From Oscillospiraceae bacterium (lineage in GTDB: Bacteria; Bacillota; Clostridia; Oscillospirales; CAG-382): a stretch of DNA of 64,000 nucleotides. Each line of letters begins with the position of its first letter. Position 1 is the stretch's first letter. Below, piece by piece: positions 37,485 through 46,553 of this stretch. The DNA lies in the NCBI GenBank assembly GCA_015064625.1, contig SVRW01000001.1, positions 1 through 64,000 of the forward strand. The letters are read 5' to 3'. A program made the translations under genes and the position numbers. The notes beneath the pieces are model-generated. The model was not told where the DNA came from. It was given only the letters and a program-made list of their open reading frames with translations, and ran no database searches.

Positions 37485-38639
37485 ATGTCAGTTGTAGGAA
37501 TTATTTTTTCAAATATACATGATAAAAACATACCTGAGCTTACAAAAAGCAGAACTATGGCAAGTATTCCATTTGGCGGGAGATACAGACTTATCGATTT
37601 CCCTCTTTCTAATATGGTTAATTCGGGTATTACAAACATAGGCGTTATCGCACATAGTAATTATCGTTCTCTTATGGAGCATATCGGAACAGGTAAGGAT
37701 TGGGATTTGGCAAGACGTTCAGGCGGTATAAAAGTCCTTCCGCCGTATGTCACAGCATTTGCAAATTCATCCAATTCTTTATATACAACAAGACTTGAAG
37801 CTTTAATTGGCATCAATGAATTTATAAGTGGATGCACCGAAGATTACGTTGTCCTTTCTGATGGTGATACAGTATGCAATTTTGACATTAAAGCTATGGT
37901 TGAATATCATCAATCAACAGGTGCAGATGCAACATTCGCTGTAAAACGTCAATTTGCCGCTAAATCAAGTAAAGGAAATTTCGGCACAATGCCAAAAAAT
38001 CATCTTATCATTGAATCAGATGATTCAGGGCGAATAACTGATGTTGCCTCTTATACAGATAGTGCAGTTTCAGAATATTGCGATATATATATGAATATCT
38101 GCGTTATGAGAAAGAGATATCTTGAAGAGCTTCTATACGATGCATCTGCTCACGGCTATAAAAGCTTTTACAGAGATGTAATCGCAAAAAATATGATAAA
38201 AGACGATTACCGTGTCTATAATTACAACGGATATTTTACATCTATTGATACACTTTACGCATATTATTTTTGCAACATGGATCTTCTTTCTTCCACGTTC
38301 AGAAAACAGCTTCTTAAATCTGAAAAACGTCCGATTTATACGAGTGTTCAGAACTCACCTCCAACTGTTTATAAATCTACTGCGGAGGTTAAAAATTCAC
38401 TTGTTGCTGACGGTTGCATAATCGAGGGCAAGGTTGAAAATTCAATTTTATTCCGCGGAGTTAAAATAGGGAAGGGAACTACTGTTTCCAACTGCATACT
38501 TATGCAAGATACTCTTACAGGCGAAAACGTTGATTTAAGATACGTTATCTGCGACAAAAAAGTTGTTATCAGAGACGGAAGATTACTTTGCGGTTGCGAA
38601 AGAATGCCATTGTTTATTAACAAGGAAGCTATTGTTTAA
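37485..38639 (+). CDS. glgD: GlgD, regulatory partner of ADP-glucose pyrophosphorylase
   Basis: A GlgC paralogue of about 384 residues that stimulates ADP-glucose synthesis in GlgC/GlgD complexes of Firmicutes. It keeps the fold and the MASIPFGGRYRLIDFPLSNM block but lacks the GGxGxRL nucleotide loop of GlgC (here GIIFSNIHDKNIPELT), as is usual for GlgD. The C-terminal beta-helix is present. ATG 37485 gives the family N-terminus MSVVGIIFSN; a GTG at 37476 and a TTG at 37446 share the frame. The strong SD lies 29 bases upstream across a hairpin. The gap from glgC is short, so the pair is cotranscribed. Confidence 0.92.
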   Translation: MSVVGIIFSNIHDKNIPELTKSRTMASIPFGGRYRLIDFPLSNMVNSGITNIGVIAHSNYRSLMEHIGTGKDWDLARRSGGIKVLPPYVTAFANSSNSLYTTRLEALIGINEFISGCTEDYVVLSDGDTVCNFDIKAMVEYHQSTGADATFAVKRQFAAKSSKGNFGTMPKNHLIIESDDSGRITDVASYTDSAVSEYCDIYMNICVMRKRYLEELLYDASAHGYKSFYRDVIAKNMIKDDYRVYNYNGYFTSIDTLYAYYFCNMDLLSSTFRKQLLKSEKRPIYTSVQNSPPTVYKSTAEVKNSLVADGCIIEGKVENSILFRGVKIGKGTTVSNCILMQDTLTGENVDLRYVICDKKVVIRDGRLLCGCERMPLFINKEAIV

Positions 38640-38684
38640 AAAATCTTTCAATATAAATTAAAGTCATTCTCAAGGAGAAAAAAT

Positions 38685-40121
38685 ATGAAAAAGATTTTAC
38701 ACGTTGCATCTGAAGCAACTCCGTTCGCTTCGGCGGGCGGATTGGGAGATGTTATCGGTTCTTTGCCCAAGGCGTTAAAGGCTCGATACGGTGAGGATGC
38801 AGATATCAGAGTAATAATGCCACTTTACGGTAGCATAGATTACAAATACAAAGAAATGATGAACGAAGTATACGTTACTTCAATTCCGCTTGCATGGAGA
38901 TGGCAGTATTGCGGACTCTACAGCATCGAAACAGAAGGCGTCATATATTATTTCGTTGACAACGAATACTATTTTAAAAGACCAACGTTGTACGGTAGTT
39001 TTGATGATGCAGAAAGATATGCTTTTTTCTGCAAAGCGGTTCTCACTTTGATGCAGGAGTTGAATTATTTTCCAGATGTACTACACGCCCACGATTGGCA
39101 TGCAGCATTGAGCGTTATATATCTGAAACAGATTTATAAGAACATGCCAAAATATGATAAAATAAAGGCTGTTTTCACTATTCATAACGTTGCATACCAA
39201 GGAGTATACGGCTTTGAAATACTCGGTGATGTATTTGATCTTTCACCTTCAGAAGCATCCATAGTTGAGTATAATAATTGTATCAACCTTATGAAAGGTG
39301 CTATTGTATGTGCAGATGAGGTTACTACCGTAAGTCCAACATATGCTAAAGAGCTTTTATCCCCTTCATTCTCCGAAGGACTTCATTTTATTCTTGATTT
39401 ATATAAGGATAAAATGTCAGGTATTCTAAATGGATTGGATTATGACTATTACAATCCTGAAACAGATGAATCCATTTTCAGAAATTATACGTGGAGATCT
39501 GTAGGAAGAAAAAAAGAAAACAAAACTGCATTGCAGGAAATGCTTGGACTGCCAGTCTCAAAAGAAGTCCCTATGATTGCTATAATTTCACGACTTGTAG
39601 CTCATAAAGGAATTGACATTATACAACAAGCCGTAGAAAATATCCTTTCCAAAGACATTCAGCTCGTTATTCTTGGACAGGGCGATTATCATTATGAAAA
39701 CTTTTTCAAAGCTTTGGCAGAACGTTATCCAACAAAAGTTCGTACATTACTGACATACAATAAGGATCTCTCCAAACGCATTTATGCCGCTTCCGATATG
39801 TTTTTGATGCCTTCACGATTTGAGCCTTGCGGTCTCTCACAAATGATTGCATCAAGATATGGAACAGTTCCTATAATAAGAGAAACAGGCGGTTTATACG
39901 ATACTATAAAAGACGTCGGCAACGTAGGAGGCGGAAACGGATTTACTTTTGCTCCTTACAGCCCCGTTCAACTTGCTGATGCAGTTAACAGAGCATATAA
40001 TTATTACTGTGATTCCAAAGCATGGCAATTATTGGCAAAGAAGGTAATGAAAGTAGATTTTTCTTGGAATACTACTGCAGGTAATTATATTGACATGTAC
40101 GACAGACTCACTCAGAAATAA
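38685..40121 (+). CDS. glgA: Glycogen synthase (ADP-glucose)
   Basis: Extends alpha-1,4-glucan chains from ADP-glucose. The 478-residue GT5 protein begins MKKILHVASEATPFASAGGL, the position of the KxGGL ADP-glucose motif; here the lysine is serine (SAGGL). DVLHAHDWHAAL, VFTIHNVAYQGV, the GT-B core ILGQGDYHYE and the C-terminal PSRFEPCGLSQM retaining-GT signature are all intact, so activity is expected. AAGGAG precedes the ATG. The gene follows glgC-glgD and precedes glgP. Confidence 0.95.
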   Translation: MKKILHVASEATPFASAGGLGDVIGSLPKALKARYGEDADIRVIMPLYGSIDYKYKEMMNEVYVTSIPLAWRWQYCGLYSIETEGVIYYFVDNEYYFKRPTLYGSFDDAERYAFFCKAVLTLMQELNYFPDVLHAHDWHAALSVIYLKQIYKNMPKYDKIKAVFTIHNVAYQGVYGFEILGDVFDLSPSEASIVEYNNCINLMKGAIVCADEVTTVSPTYAKELLSPSFSEGLHFILDLYKDKMSGILNGLDYDYYNPETDESIFRNYTWRSVGRKKENKTALQEMLGLPVSKEVPMIAIISRLVAHKGIDIIQQAVENILSKDIQLVILGQGDYHYENFFKALAERYPTKVRTLLTYNKDLSKRIYAASDMFLMPSRFEPCGLSQMIASRYGTVPIIRETGGLYDTIKDVGNVGGGNGFTFAPYSPVQLADAVNRAYNYYCDSKAWQLLAKKVMKVDFSWNTTAGNYIDMYDRLTQK

Positions 40122-40163
40122 TACACATAAAAAATATCAGATAATTGAAAGGAAATAATTATT

Positions 40164-42590
40164 ATGAATTTAAATAAAGCAGAGGTTAAAGAGACGTTAC
40201 TGAATAAGCTTTCAAGATATTACGGAACGTCTGCTTCAGAAGCTAACAAAGAGCAGATATATAAATCTGTAATTCTTGCGGTGCGCGATATACTTACAAT
40301 GAAGAAAAAAACGTATAACGCACACGTAAGAAAAGAAGGGAAAAAACGCGTATATTATATGTGCATGGAATTTCTCATCGGACGTTCCCTCAAAATGAAT
40401 CTTAACAATTTAGGAATTGAAGAAATTTACAGAGAAACGTTGAATGAGCTTGGTTTCGATCTTGATGAAATTTACGAAATGGAACCTGATGCTGCTCTTG
40501 GTAACGGTGGTTTAGGAAGACTTGCATCTTGCTTTATGGATTCTCTTTCTACCCTTGATTATCCCGCATACGGCTATTCTCTTTGCTATGAATACGGTCT
40601 TTTTAAACAGAAAATAGCTGACGGTGAACAAATAGAACTTCCTGACGAATGGCTCACATACGGTGACGTTTGGCTTGTTCCCAGAAGAGATAAACGCTTC
40701 AAAGTTAAATTAGGTGGAACGATTTCTGAAAAATGGGATAACGGTAGATGCGAAATAATTTATAATGATTATGATGAAGTTGAAGCTGTTCCCTACGATA
40801 TGATGATTTCAGGTGCTGATAGTGATGCGGTTTCAACATTGCGTCTTTGGAAAGCACAAGGTGTAAAAGAACTCAATATGGAGCTTTTCTCGCAGGGACA
40901 ATACGTAAAGGCTGTTGAGGAAGGCACACTTGCAGAAGCCATTTCAAAGGTTCTTTATCCTAACGATAACCATATGGAAGGAAAAATCCTCCGCCTTAGC
41001 CAGCAATATTTCCTTGTAAGCGCTTCATTGCAAAATATAATATCAGACCATTTGTTCTATTACAAGGATCTTTCCACTTTACCTGAAAAGATTGCTATTC
41101 ATATAAACGATACTCATCCCGCATTGGTTATTCCTGAATTGATGAGACTTCTTATAGATGAACACAACTATTCATGGGAACAGTCTTGGGATATGGTAAC
41201 TCGTATAGTGAGTTATACGAACCACACAGTTCTTCCTGAAGCTCTTGAATGCTGGAACGAAGATTTGTTCAAACTCAAACTTCCCAGAATATACGTAATT
41301 CTTAAGGAAATCAACGAACGTTTCTGTAAAGAAGCTTGGGATAAATTCCCTGGCAAATGGGATAAGATTACTAAAATGTCAATTATTGCTTATAAGCAGA
41401 TCAGAATGGCAAACCTCAGCGTTATCGGTTCACATACGATAAACGGAGTTTCAAAGCTTCACTCTGATATTCTCAGAACCAGCGTTTTCAATGACTTTGC
41501 AGACATGTATCCCGAAAGATTCACAAACGTTACAAACGGAATTACTCACAGAAAATGGCTTTGCTATTCAAACCCAGCTCTTTGTAAACTTCTTGATGAA
41601 TGTATCGGTCCCGAATATAGAAAACAGCCTTGGCTCCTTAAAGAATTTGAAAAGTATGCAGATGATGCATCAGTTCTTCAAAGACTTGAGAAAATCAAGA
41701 AAGATAATAAAGAAAGCTTTGCAAAATATATATTTGAAAAGCAGGGTGCTGTTATTGACCCAGAATCAATATACGACGTTCAGGCAAAGAGACTTCACGA
41801 ATATAAGAGACAGCTCCTCAATGCGCTTCATATAATAAGCATATATACAGCATTGAAAGAAAATCCTGATCTTCCTATGCGTCCAAGAACTTTTATCTTT
41901 GCCGCAAAAGCTGCTCCAGGTTATGCTGTTGCTAAAAATATAATCAGACTTATTTGTTATATTTCTGCTGATATTCAAAAACATCCTGAAATCAAAAAGA
42001 AACTTAACGTTATTTTCATTGAAAACTATAACGTTTCAGTTGCAGAACATCTTATGCCTGCCGCTGAAGTAAGCGAACAAATTTCTCTTGCAGGTAAAGA
42101 AGCAAGTGGTACTGGCAATATGAAATTTATGATCAACGGTGCTCTTACAATCGGTACACTCGACGGTGCAAACGTTGAAATAAACGAAGCTGTAGGAAAA
42201 GATAATATTTTCATTTTCGGTCACACAGCTGATGAAGTTGAAGAAATATGGCGCAAAGGATATGCTTCCTCATACTATTACAACAGAAATGCTGATCTTA
42301 AACGTGCTGTTGATTATCTTCCTGTTGGATTTAATGGCAGAAGCTTTGAAGATATCGAAAATTATCTTCTTTTCTCATATGGTGTTGCAGATCCTTATAT
42401 GTGTATGGCTGATTATGAATTCTACGCTGATGCACAAAAGAAGGTAGAAAAAGTTTATGCTGACAGAAAAGCATGGAACAAAAAATCGTTGATTAACATT
42501 GCAAATGCAGGTGTATTTGCTTCTGACAGAAGTATCAACGAATACGCTAAAAATATTTGGAGAATAGACGCTGTAAAACTTGATAAGTAA
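40164..42590 (+). CDS. glgP: Glycogen/maltodextrin phosphorylase
   Basis: Releases glucose-1-phosphate from glycogen using phosphate and pyridoxal phosphate. The 808-residue GT35 protein has GRSLKMNLNNLG, the PDAALGNGGLGRLASCFMDS block near residue 110, AIHINDTHPAL, and the cofactor-binding EASGTGNMKFMINGALTIGT near residue 650 in which the lysine binds PLP. AAAGGAA precedes the ATG. It lies between the glycogen synthesis genes and two degradation genes in the same operon, so synthesis and breakdown are under common transcriptional control. The next gene starts 23 bases later within an inverted repeat. Confidence 0.96.
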   Translation: MNLNKAEVKETLLNKLSRYYGTSASEANKEQIYKSVILAVRDILTMKKKTYNAHVRKEGKKRVYYMCMEFLIGRSLKMNLNNLGIEEIYRETLNELGFDLDEIYEMEPDAALGNGGLGRLASCFMDSLSTLDYPAYGYSLCYEYGLFKQKIADGEQIELPDEWLTYGDVWLVPRRDKRFKVKLGGTISEKWDNGRCEIIYNDYDEVEAVPYDMMISGADSDAVSTLRLWKAQGVKELNMELFSQGQYVKAVEEGTLAEAISKVLYPNDNHMEGKILRLSQQYFLVSASLQNIISDHLFYYKDLSTLPEKIAIHINDTHPALVIPELMRLLIDEHNYSWEQSWDMVTRIVSYTNHTVLPEALECWNEDLFKLKLPRIYVILKEINERFCKEAWDKFPGKWDKITKMSIIAYKQIRMANLSVIGSHTINGVSKLHSDILRTSVFNDFADMYPERFTNVTNGITHRKWLCYSNPALCKLLDECIGPEYRKQPWLLKEFEKYADDASVLQRLEKIKKDNKESFAKYIFEKQGAVIDPESIYDVQAKRLHEYKRQLLNALHIISIYTALKENPDLPMRPRTFIFAAKAAPGYAVAKNIIRLICYISADIQKHPEIKKKLNVIFIENYNVSVAEHLMPAAEVSEQISLAGKEASGTGNMKFMINGALTIGTLDGANVEINEAVGKDNIFIFGHTADEVEEIWRKGYASSYYYNRNADLKRAVDYLPVGFNGRSFEDIENYLLFSYGVADPYMCMADYEFYADAQKKVEKVYADRKAWNKKSLINIANAGVFASDRSINEYAKNIWRIDAVKLDK

Positions 42591-42595
42591 AACCG

Positions 42596-42663
42596 TTTTC
42601 GGCGTGTCAGATTATGAGTGATACAATAAATATAATTCCCAATTTCCAAGAACACGCCGAAAA
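42596..42663 (+). promoter_or_regulatory. Perfect 12-bp inverted repeat enclosing a start codon
   Basis: TTTTCGGCGTGT (42596-42607) and ACACGCCGAAAA (42652-42663) are exact reverse complements separated by 44 bases. The ATG of the GH13 gene (42614) lies in the loop. No Shine-Dalgarno sequence is visible before this ATG. The second arm lies inside the coding region. A translational control structure or RNA-processing site is possible; a chance repeat is less likely at 12 bp with a C+G-rich core. Confidence 0.6.
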
Positions 42664-44506
42664 AGCCCTTGTATATACAGTTGTTGATGATGTTGAATAC
42701 GAAAAATCAGTTTCGTATTCAACATCCAAAACTTATTTAAAAATCTTCGTTCCGAGAAGAAGTGCAATTCTTCAACTATATGCTTCTTTTTACAATGAAA
42801 ACGGATATATAAAAACATACCTTGCTTCGTATTTGGAAACTAAAAACAGTATGGACGTATATACGGTATATCCCTATGATATTGTCGTAAAAAGTGATGT
42901 TTATTTCATTAAGTTTGATTGTAACACAACGTATGGAAAAAAGTATTTCACATTTTGCGGAAACGAGGCATATTTAAGCTATGAAGAAGGTGCAAGGTTT
43001 CAACTTCTTATTGTGCAAAAGAAATATGAAACACCTTCATGGTTTAATGAAGGCATCATTTATCATATTTTCGTAGATAGATTCAATAGAACTGATATTC
43101 CACACAGTAGAAAAGATGCTGTTTATTATTCTGATTGGGAAACTATCCCCGAATATCCTGAATATCCAGGTGCATTTTTAAGAAACAATACCTTTTTTGG
43201 TGGAAATCTATACGGAATAGTTGAAAAACTTGATTATATAAAATCTCTGGGAACAAAAACAATTTATTTAAGTCCTATATTCAAAGCTTTCTCCAATCAT
43301 AAATACGATACGGGAGATTATCTTTGTGTTGATGAAGATTTCGGTGGAGATGAAGCGTTAAAATTACTGTTGGAAGAAACTAAAAAACGTGATATGAACG
43401 TCATCCTTGACGGAGTATTCAATCACGTTGGTGATGATAGTATTTACTTCAACAAATACAGGAAATATAAATCAATTGGTGCTTGTCAATCTCCTCAATC
43501 CGAATTTTATCCATGGTTTACTTTTTCAGAATACCCGAATATATATGACAGCTGGTGGGGAATAGGTAATCTTCCCAAAGTAAAAAAAATCCCATCCTTC
43601 AAAAATTTCATATGTGAAAAAGTTATACCCAAATATATGAATATGGGAATATCAGGCTGGCGGTTGGATGTTGCCGATGAACTTGAAGGCTCTTTTCTAA
43701 AACAAATTACTCAAAGTGCAAAAAACGAAAAAAGCGATTCAATAGTTGTTGGCGAAGTTTGGGAAGATGCTTCTTGTAAATCTGCTTATGGTGAACTGAA
43801 GCATTATTTTGATGATGACCGTCTCGATAGCGTTATGAATTATCCTTTGAGGAATGGTATTATCTCATTTTTAAAAACAAAAAATTCTTCAGAATTGAAA
43901 AGTGTTCTCAGAATGTTGAATTCACATTATCCAACAGAAAAACAACATCTTTTGATGAATATGTTGGGAACTCACGATACTGAAAGGATATTGACTGTTC
44001 TCGGAGGTGAACCTTCATATTATTATTCAAACAAAGAATTATCTGATAAAAAAATGTCTGTTGAGTCAAGGGATTATGCTTTAAAACTGCTTGTGGACGG
44101 ATATAAGCTTCTTATTGCAACGCCGGGTGTTCCTTGTATATACTATGGAGACGAAGCAGGAATGGAAGGATATCACGACCCTTTCAACAGGAAGGCGTAT
44201 CCTTGGGGAAAAGAAGATAAAAATACTATCAATTGTTTTTCTAATCTAGGAAAATTAAGAAATGAGAAAAACGCTCTCAAATGGGGAAATTTCAGATTAC
44301 TTGAATCTGAAGATAACGTATTAGCATTCGAAAGATACACCGAAAATGAAAGCATTGTTGTAATTGCAAATTATTCAGAAGAAAAAATATTTATTCCATC
44401 TGATAAAAGATATATCAATCTTTTTAATAATCAGAATTTTGAAAACGGCTTAACAATAAATAGCAATGAAATTATTTTTGCTGAACGAAAAATCGATCAT
44501 AATTGA
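42614..44506 (+). CDS. Intracellular GH13 alpha-amylase/neopullulanase-like glycosidase
   Basis: Hydrolyses alpha-glucans. The 630-residue protein has an N-terminal beta domain (about 1-135) like those of maltogenic amylases and neopullulanases, then the GH13 barrel: WFNEGIIYHIFVDRF, VILDGVFNHVG, GWRLDVADEL (nucleophile), VVGEVWED (acid/base) and LGTHDTER (third acid). There is no signal peptide, so it should act on glycogen or dextrins inside the cell, probably on limit dextrins left by GlgP. The start lies in the loop of a 12-bp inverted repeat and has no clear ribosome binding site. The product specificity cannot be read from the sequence. Confidence 0.9.
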   Translation: MSDTINIIPNFQEHAEKALVYTVVDDVEYEKSVSYSTSKTYLKIFVPRRSAILQLYASFYNENGYIKTYLASYLETKNSMDVYTVYPYDIVVKSDVYFIKFDCNTTYGKKYFTFCGNEAYLSYEEGARFQLLIVQKKYETPSWFNEGIIYHIFVDRFNRTDIPHSRKDAVYYSDWETIPEYPEYPGAFLRNNTFFGGNLYGIVEKLDYIKSLGTKTIYLSPIFKAFSNHKYDTGDYLCVDEDFGGDEALKLLLEETKKRDMNVILDGVFNHVGDDSIYFNKYRKYKSIGACQSPQSEFYPWFTFSEYPNIYDSWWGIGNLPKVKKIPSFKNFICEKVIPKYMNMGISGWRLDVADELEGSFLKQITQSAKNEKSDSIVVGEVWEDASCKSAYGELKHYFDDDRLDSVMNYPLRNGIISFLKTKNSSELKSVLRMLNSHYPTEKQHLLMNMLGTHDTERILTVLGGEPSYYYSNKELSDKKMSVESRDYALKLLVDGYKLLIATPGVPCIYYGDEAGMEGYHDPFNRKAYPWGKEDKNTINCFSNLGKLRNEKNALKWGNFRLLESEDNVLAFERYTENESIVVIANYSEEKIFIPSDKRYINLFNNQNFENGLTINSNEIIFAERKIDHN

Positions 44507-44523
44507 AGAAAGAGGTAAAGGAT

Positions 44524-45642
44524 ATGCAACCCACGCAAGATATGTTCAGAACTCTAACTGAAATAGCAAACGCTTTTGGTATCCCAGGTGAAGCACACTC
44601 CTACAAATGTCTTAAGGGTGGAAATATAAACGATACCTATGATTTGGAAATGCGTGAAAACGGAAAAACTAAATCATATATCGTTCAACGAATAAATGCA
44701 AACGTTTTCAAAAATCCAGATGAAGTTATGGAAAATTTCGATTCCGTAACAAGACATATATATAATAAATTAAGACGTCGCGGTGAAAAAGATTTAAGAA
44801 AAACGTTAAAGGTTTATCACCGTTCTGATGGATCAAGTCTCTATACTGATAACGACGGAAATTATTGGAGAGTTATATCCTGCGTTTATGATGCAACGTC
44901 CCTTGATGAGCCAACACTTAAAACTATAAAAAATGCAGGTCTTGGATTTGCTCTTTTTCAAAAAGAACTAGACGATTATCCGATCGATACTCTTCATGAG
45001 ACAATTCCTGATTTCCATAACACTCCGAAACGTCTTGCGGATTTTTGGCTTGCGGTGGAAAAAGATGAAGCAGGAAGAAAATCTTCTGTTATTAAAGAAA
45101 TAGAGTGGGTTAAATCTAAAGAGAAATATTCATCATTTTTCTATGACCTTTTTTCAAAAGGTAAAATCAAACTCAGGGTAACGCATAACGATACCAAATG
45201 CAATAATATTATGATTGACCTCAAAACAGGGGAGCCACTTGCTGTAATCGATCTTGATACAGTAATGCCAGGCTTTGCTGCATATGACTTTGGTGATGCT
45301 ATAAGATCGGCAGCGGCAACCGCACCCGAAGACGAAGTAAATCTTGATAATATGCGAATGGACTTTGGTATGTTCGAAGCTTTTTCTGAAGGGTATATTC
45401 CTCCGCTACAGAATATTCTAACCGAGGATGAATTAAAAACTTTACCTTACGGTGCAATAGTCATGACTTATGAACTAGCTGTTCGTTTCTTGACAGATTA
45501 TCTCAACGGAGATACTTATTTTAAAACTTACAGAGATTATCATAATCTTGATAGAACTCGAGCTCAGATAAAACTTTTCGAAAGCATAGAATCACAGCTT
45601 GATAATATGTTACAAACAGTAGAAAGAATTATAAACGAATAG
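44524..45642 (+). CDS. NahK-like APH-fold sugar kinase
   Basis: A 372-residue aminoglycoside-phosphotransferase-fold kinase that by eye resembles N-acetylhexosamine 1-kinase. Motifs in order: LKGGNINDTYDLE (ATP loop region), YIVQRIN (ATP-binding lysine replaced by the VQRIN pattern of NahK), THNDTKCNNIMID (catalytic loop with Asp) and VIDLDTVMPGFAAYDFGD (metal-binding Asp). ATG 44524 has AGAGGT at good spacing; a TTG at 44503 overlaps the previous stop. As the last glycogen-operon gene it may phosphorylate a hexose at C1, feeding glucose-1-phosphate or amino-sugar-1-phosphate pools; that role is inference. Confidence 0.8.
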   Translation: MQPTQDMFRTLTEIANAFGIPGEAHSYKCLKGGNINDTYDLEMRENGKTKSYIVQRINANVFKNPDEVMENFDSVTRHIYNKLRRRGEKDLRKTLKVYHRSDGSSLYTDNDGNYWRVISCVYDATSLDEPTLKTIKNAGLGFALFQKELDDYPIDTLHETIPDFHNTPKRLADFWLAVEKDEAGRKSSVIKEIEWVKSKEKYSSFFYDLFSKGKIKLRVTHNDTKCNNIMIDLKTGEPLAVIDLDTVMPGFAAYDFGDAIRSAAATAPEDEVNLDNMRMDFGMFEAFSEGYIPPLQNILTEDELKTLPYGAIVMTYELAVRFLTDYLNGDTYFKTYRDYHNLDRTRAQIKLFESIESQLDNMLQTVERIINE

Positions 45643-45769
45643 TCAATCTAAAAATATTAAATTTTACTTTTTAGTGCTATAGAGTTAGAAATTTATATAT
45701 TTTGTTCCAATTTATATATAGAAATGATATAAAAATTAAAAAAATTAAGCCTAAAATTCAAAAAAGGTA

Positions 45770-45797
45770 TTGACAAAATAAAAAAAATGATTATAAT
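45770..45797 (+). promoter_or_regulatory. Sigma-A-type promoter of the SigH-like gene
   Basis: TTGACA (45770-45775), 16-nt spacer, TATAAT (45792-45797), 20 nt before the ATG. The preceding stretch 45643-45769 holds a weak A+T-rich hairpin (CTAAAAA/TTTTTAG, 45648-45674) that may end the glycogen transcript. Confidence 0.75.
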
Positions 45798-45817
45798 TAA
45801 GAAAGAAAGCATAGTAT

Positions 45818-46510
45818 ATGAATGCTTCGAGCTTTGAAAACGAACTGAAGGATATAGATTTTTCAGATTGTAGTGGTTTTAATTCAAATAAAATTAATGA
45901 AAATAATAATCAATTCGATAAAGCACTTCACGATAAATGTGCTGACATAAACGATGATGAAAAAAAACTCGTTGAAGCAGCGCGTAACGGAGATTCTTTA
46001 GCGATAACATTGCTCGTAGTAAAATATCGTAGCTTTTTAGATAAGTATGTCGGTTTGCTCAATGTTCCCGAACAATATAAGGAGGACTTAATCCAGGAGG
46101 GCTTTATTGGTCTTCTGAAAGCGGTTCATTCTTTTGATAAAAATCATAATTGTTCCTTTCAAACCTTCGCTAAGCATTGTATTCGTAATTCAGTTATTTC
46201 TGAATTACGGCTATATAGCAGAAGGGGAATTGGAAAAGAAATATATATTGATGATTTATCCGAGGGAATGTTTGAGGTAGTCACAAACAAAGCAGATAAT
46301 TCTACTGAAAATATTTACATTGACATAGAGACATCTGCTCAGCTGCATGACACTATTTTTTCTGTCCTTTCAACCTATGAAGCGAAAGTTTTTGGGATGT
46401 ACCTTGCGGAAATACCGTATTCCTTAATTGCAAGCAGGCTTGGTAAGGATATCAAGAGCATAGACAATGCTATCCAACGAATTAAGAATAAGCTGAAAAA
46501 GCTTGTTTAA
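45818..46510 (+). CDS. SigH-like RNA polymerase sigma factor
   Basis: A 230-residue alternative sigma factor. After an acidic, asparagine-rich N-terminal part of about 45 residues comes region 2 (about 60-130): YKEDLIQEGFIGLLKAV for core and -10 binding, then SFQTFAKHCIRNSVI. Region 4 (about 185-230) ends in IKSIDNAIQRIKNKLKKL, which closely resembles the end of Bacillus SigH. In Bacillus SigH controls early sporulation and transition-phase genes; whether that holds here is unknown. A strong housekeeping promoter lies directly upstream, but no good ribosome binding site was seen before the ATG. A small zinc-ribbon gene follows. Confidence 0.85.
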   Translation: MNASSFENELKDIDFSDCSGFNSNKINENNNQFDKALHDKCADINDDEKKLVEAARNGDSLAITLLVVKYRSFLDKYVGLLNVPEQYKEDLIQEGFIGLLKAVHSFDKNHNCSFQTFAKHCIRNSVISELRLYSRRGIGKEIYIDDLSEGMFEVVTNKADNSTENIYIDIETSAQLHDTIFSVLSTYEAKVFGMYLAEIPYSLIASRLGKDIKSIDNAIQRIKNKLKKLV

Positions 46511-46553
46511 ATTGGGGAAACCCAAAAAATATTTCCAAAACGAGGTAAAAAAC

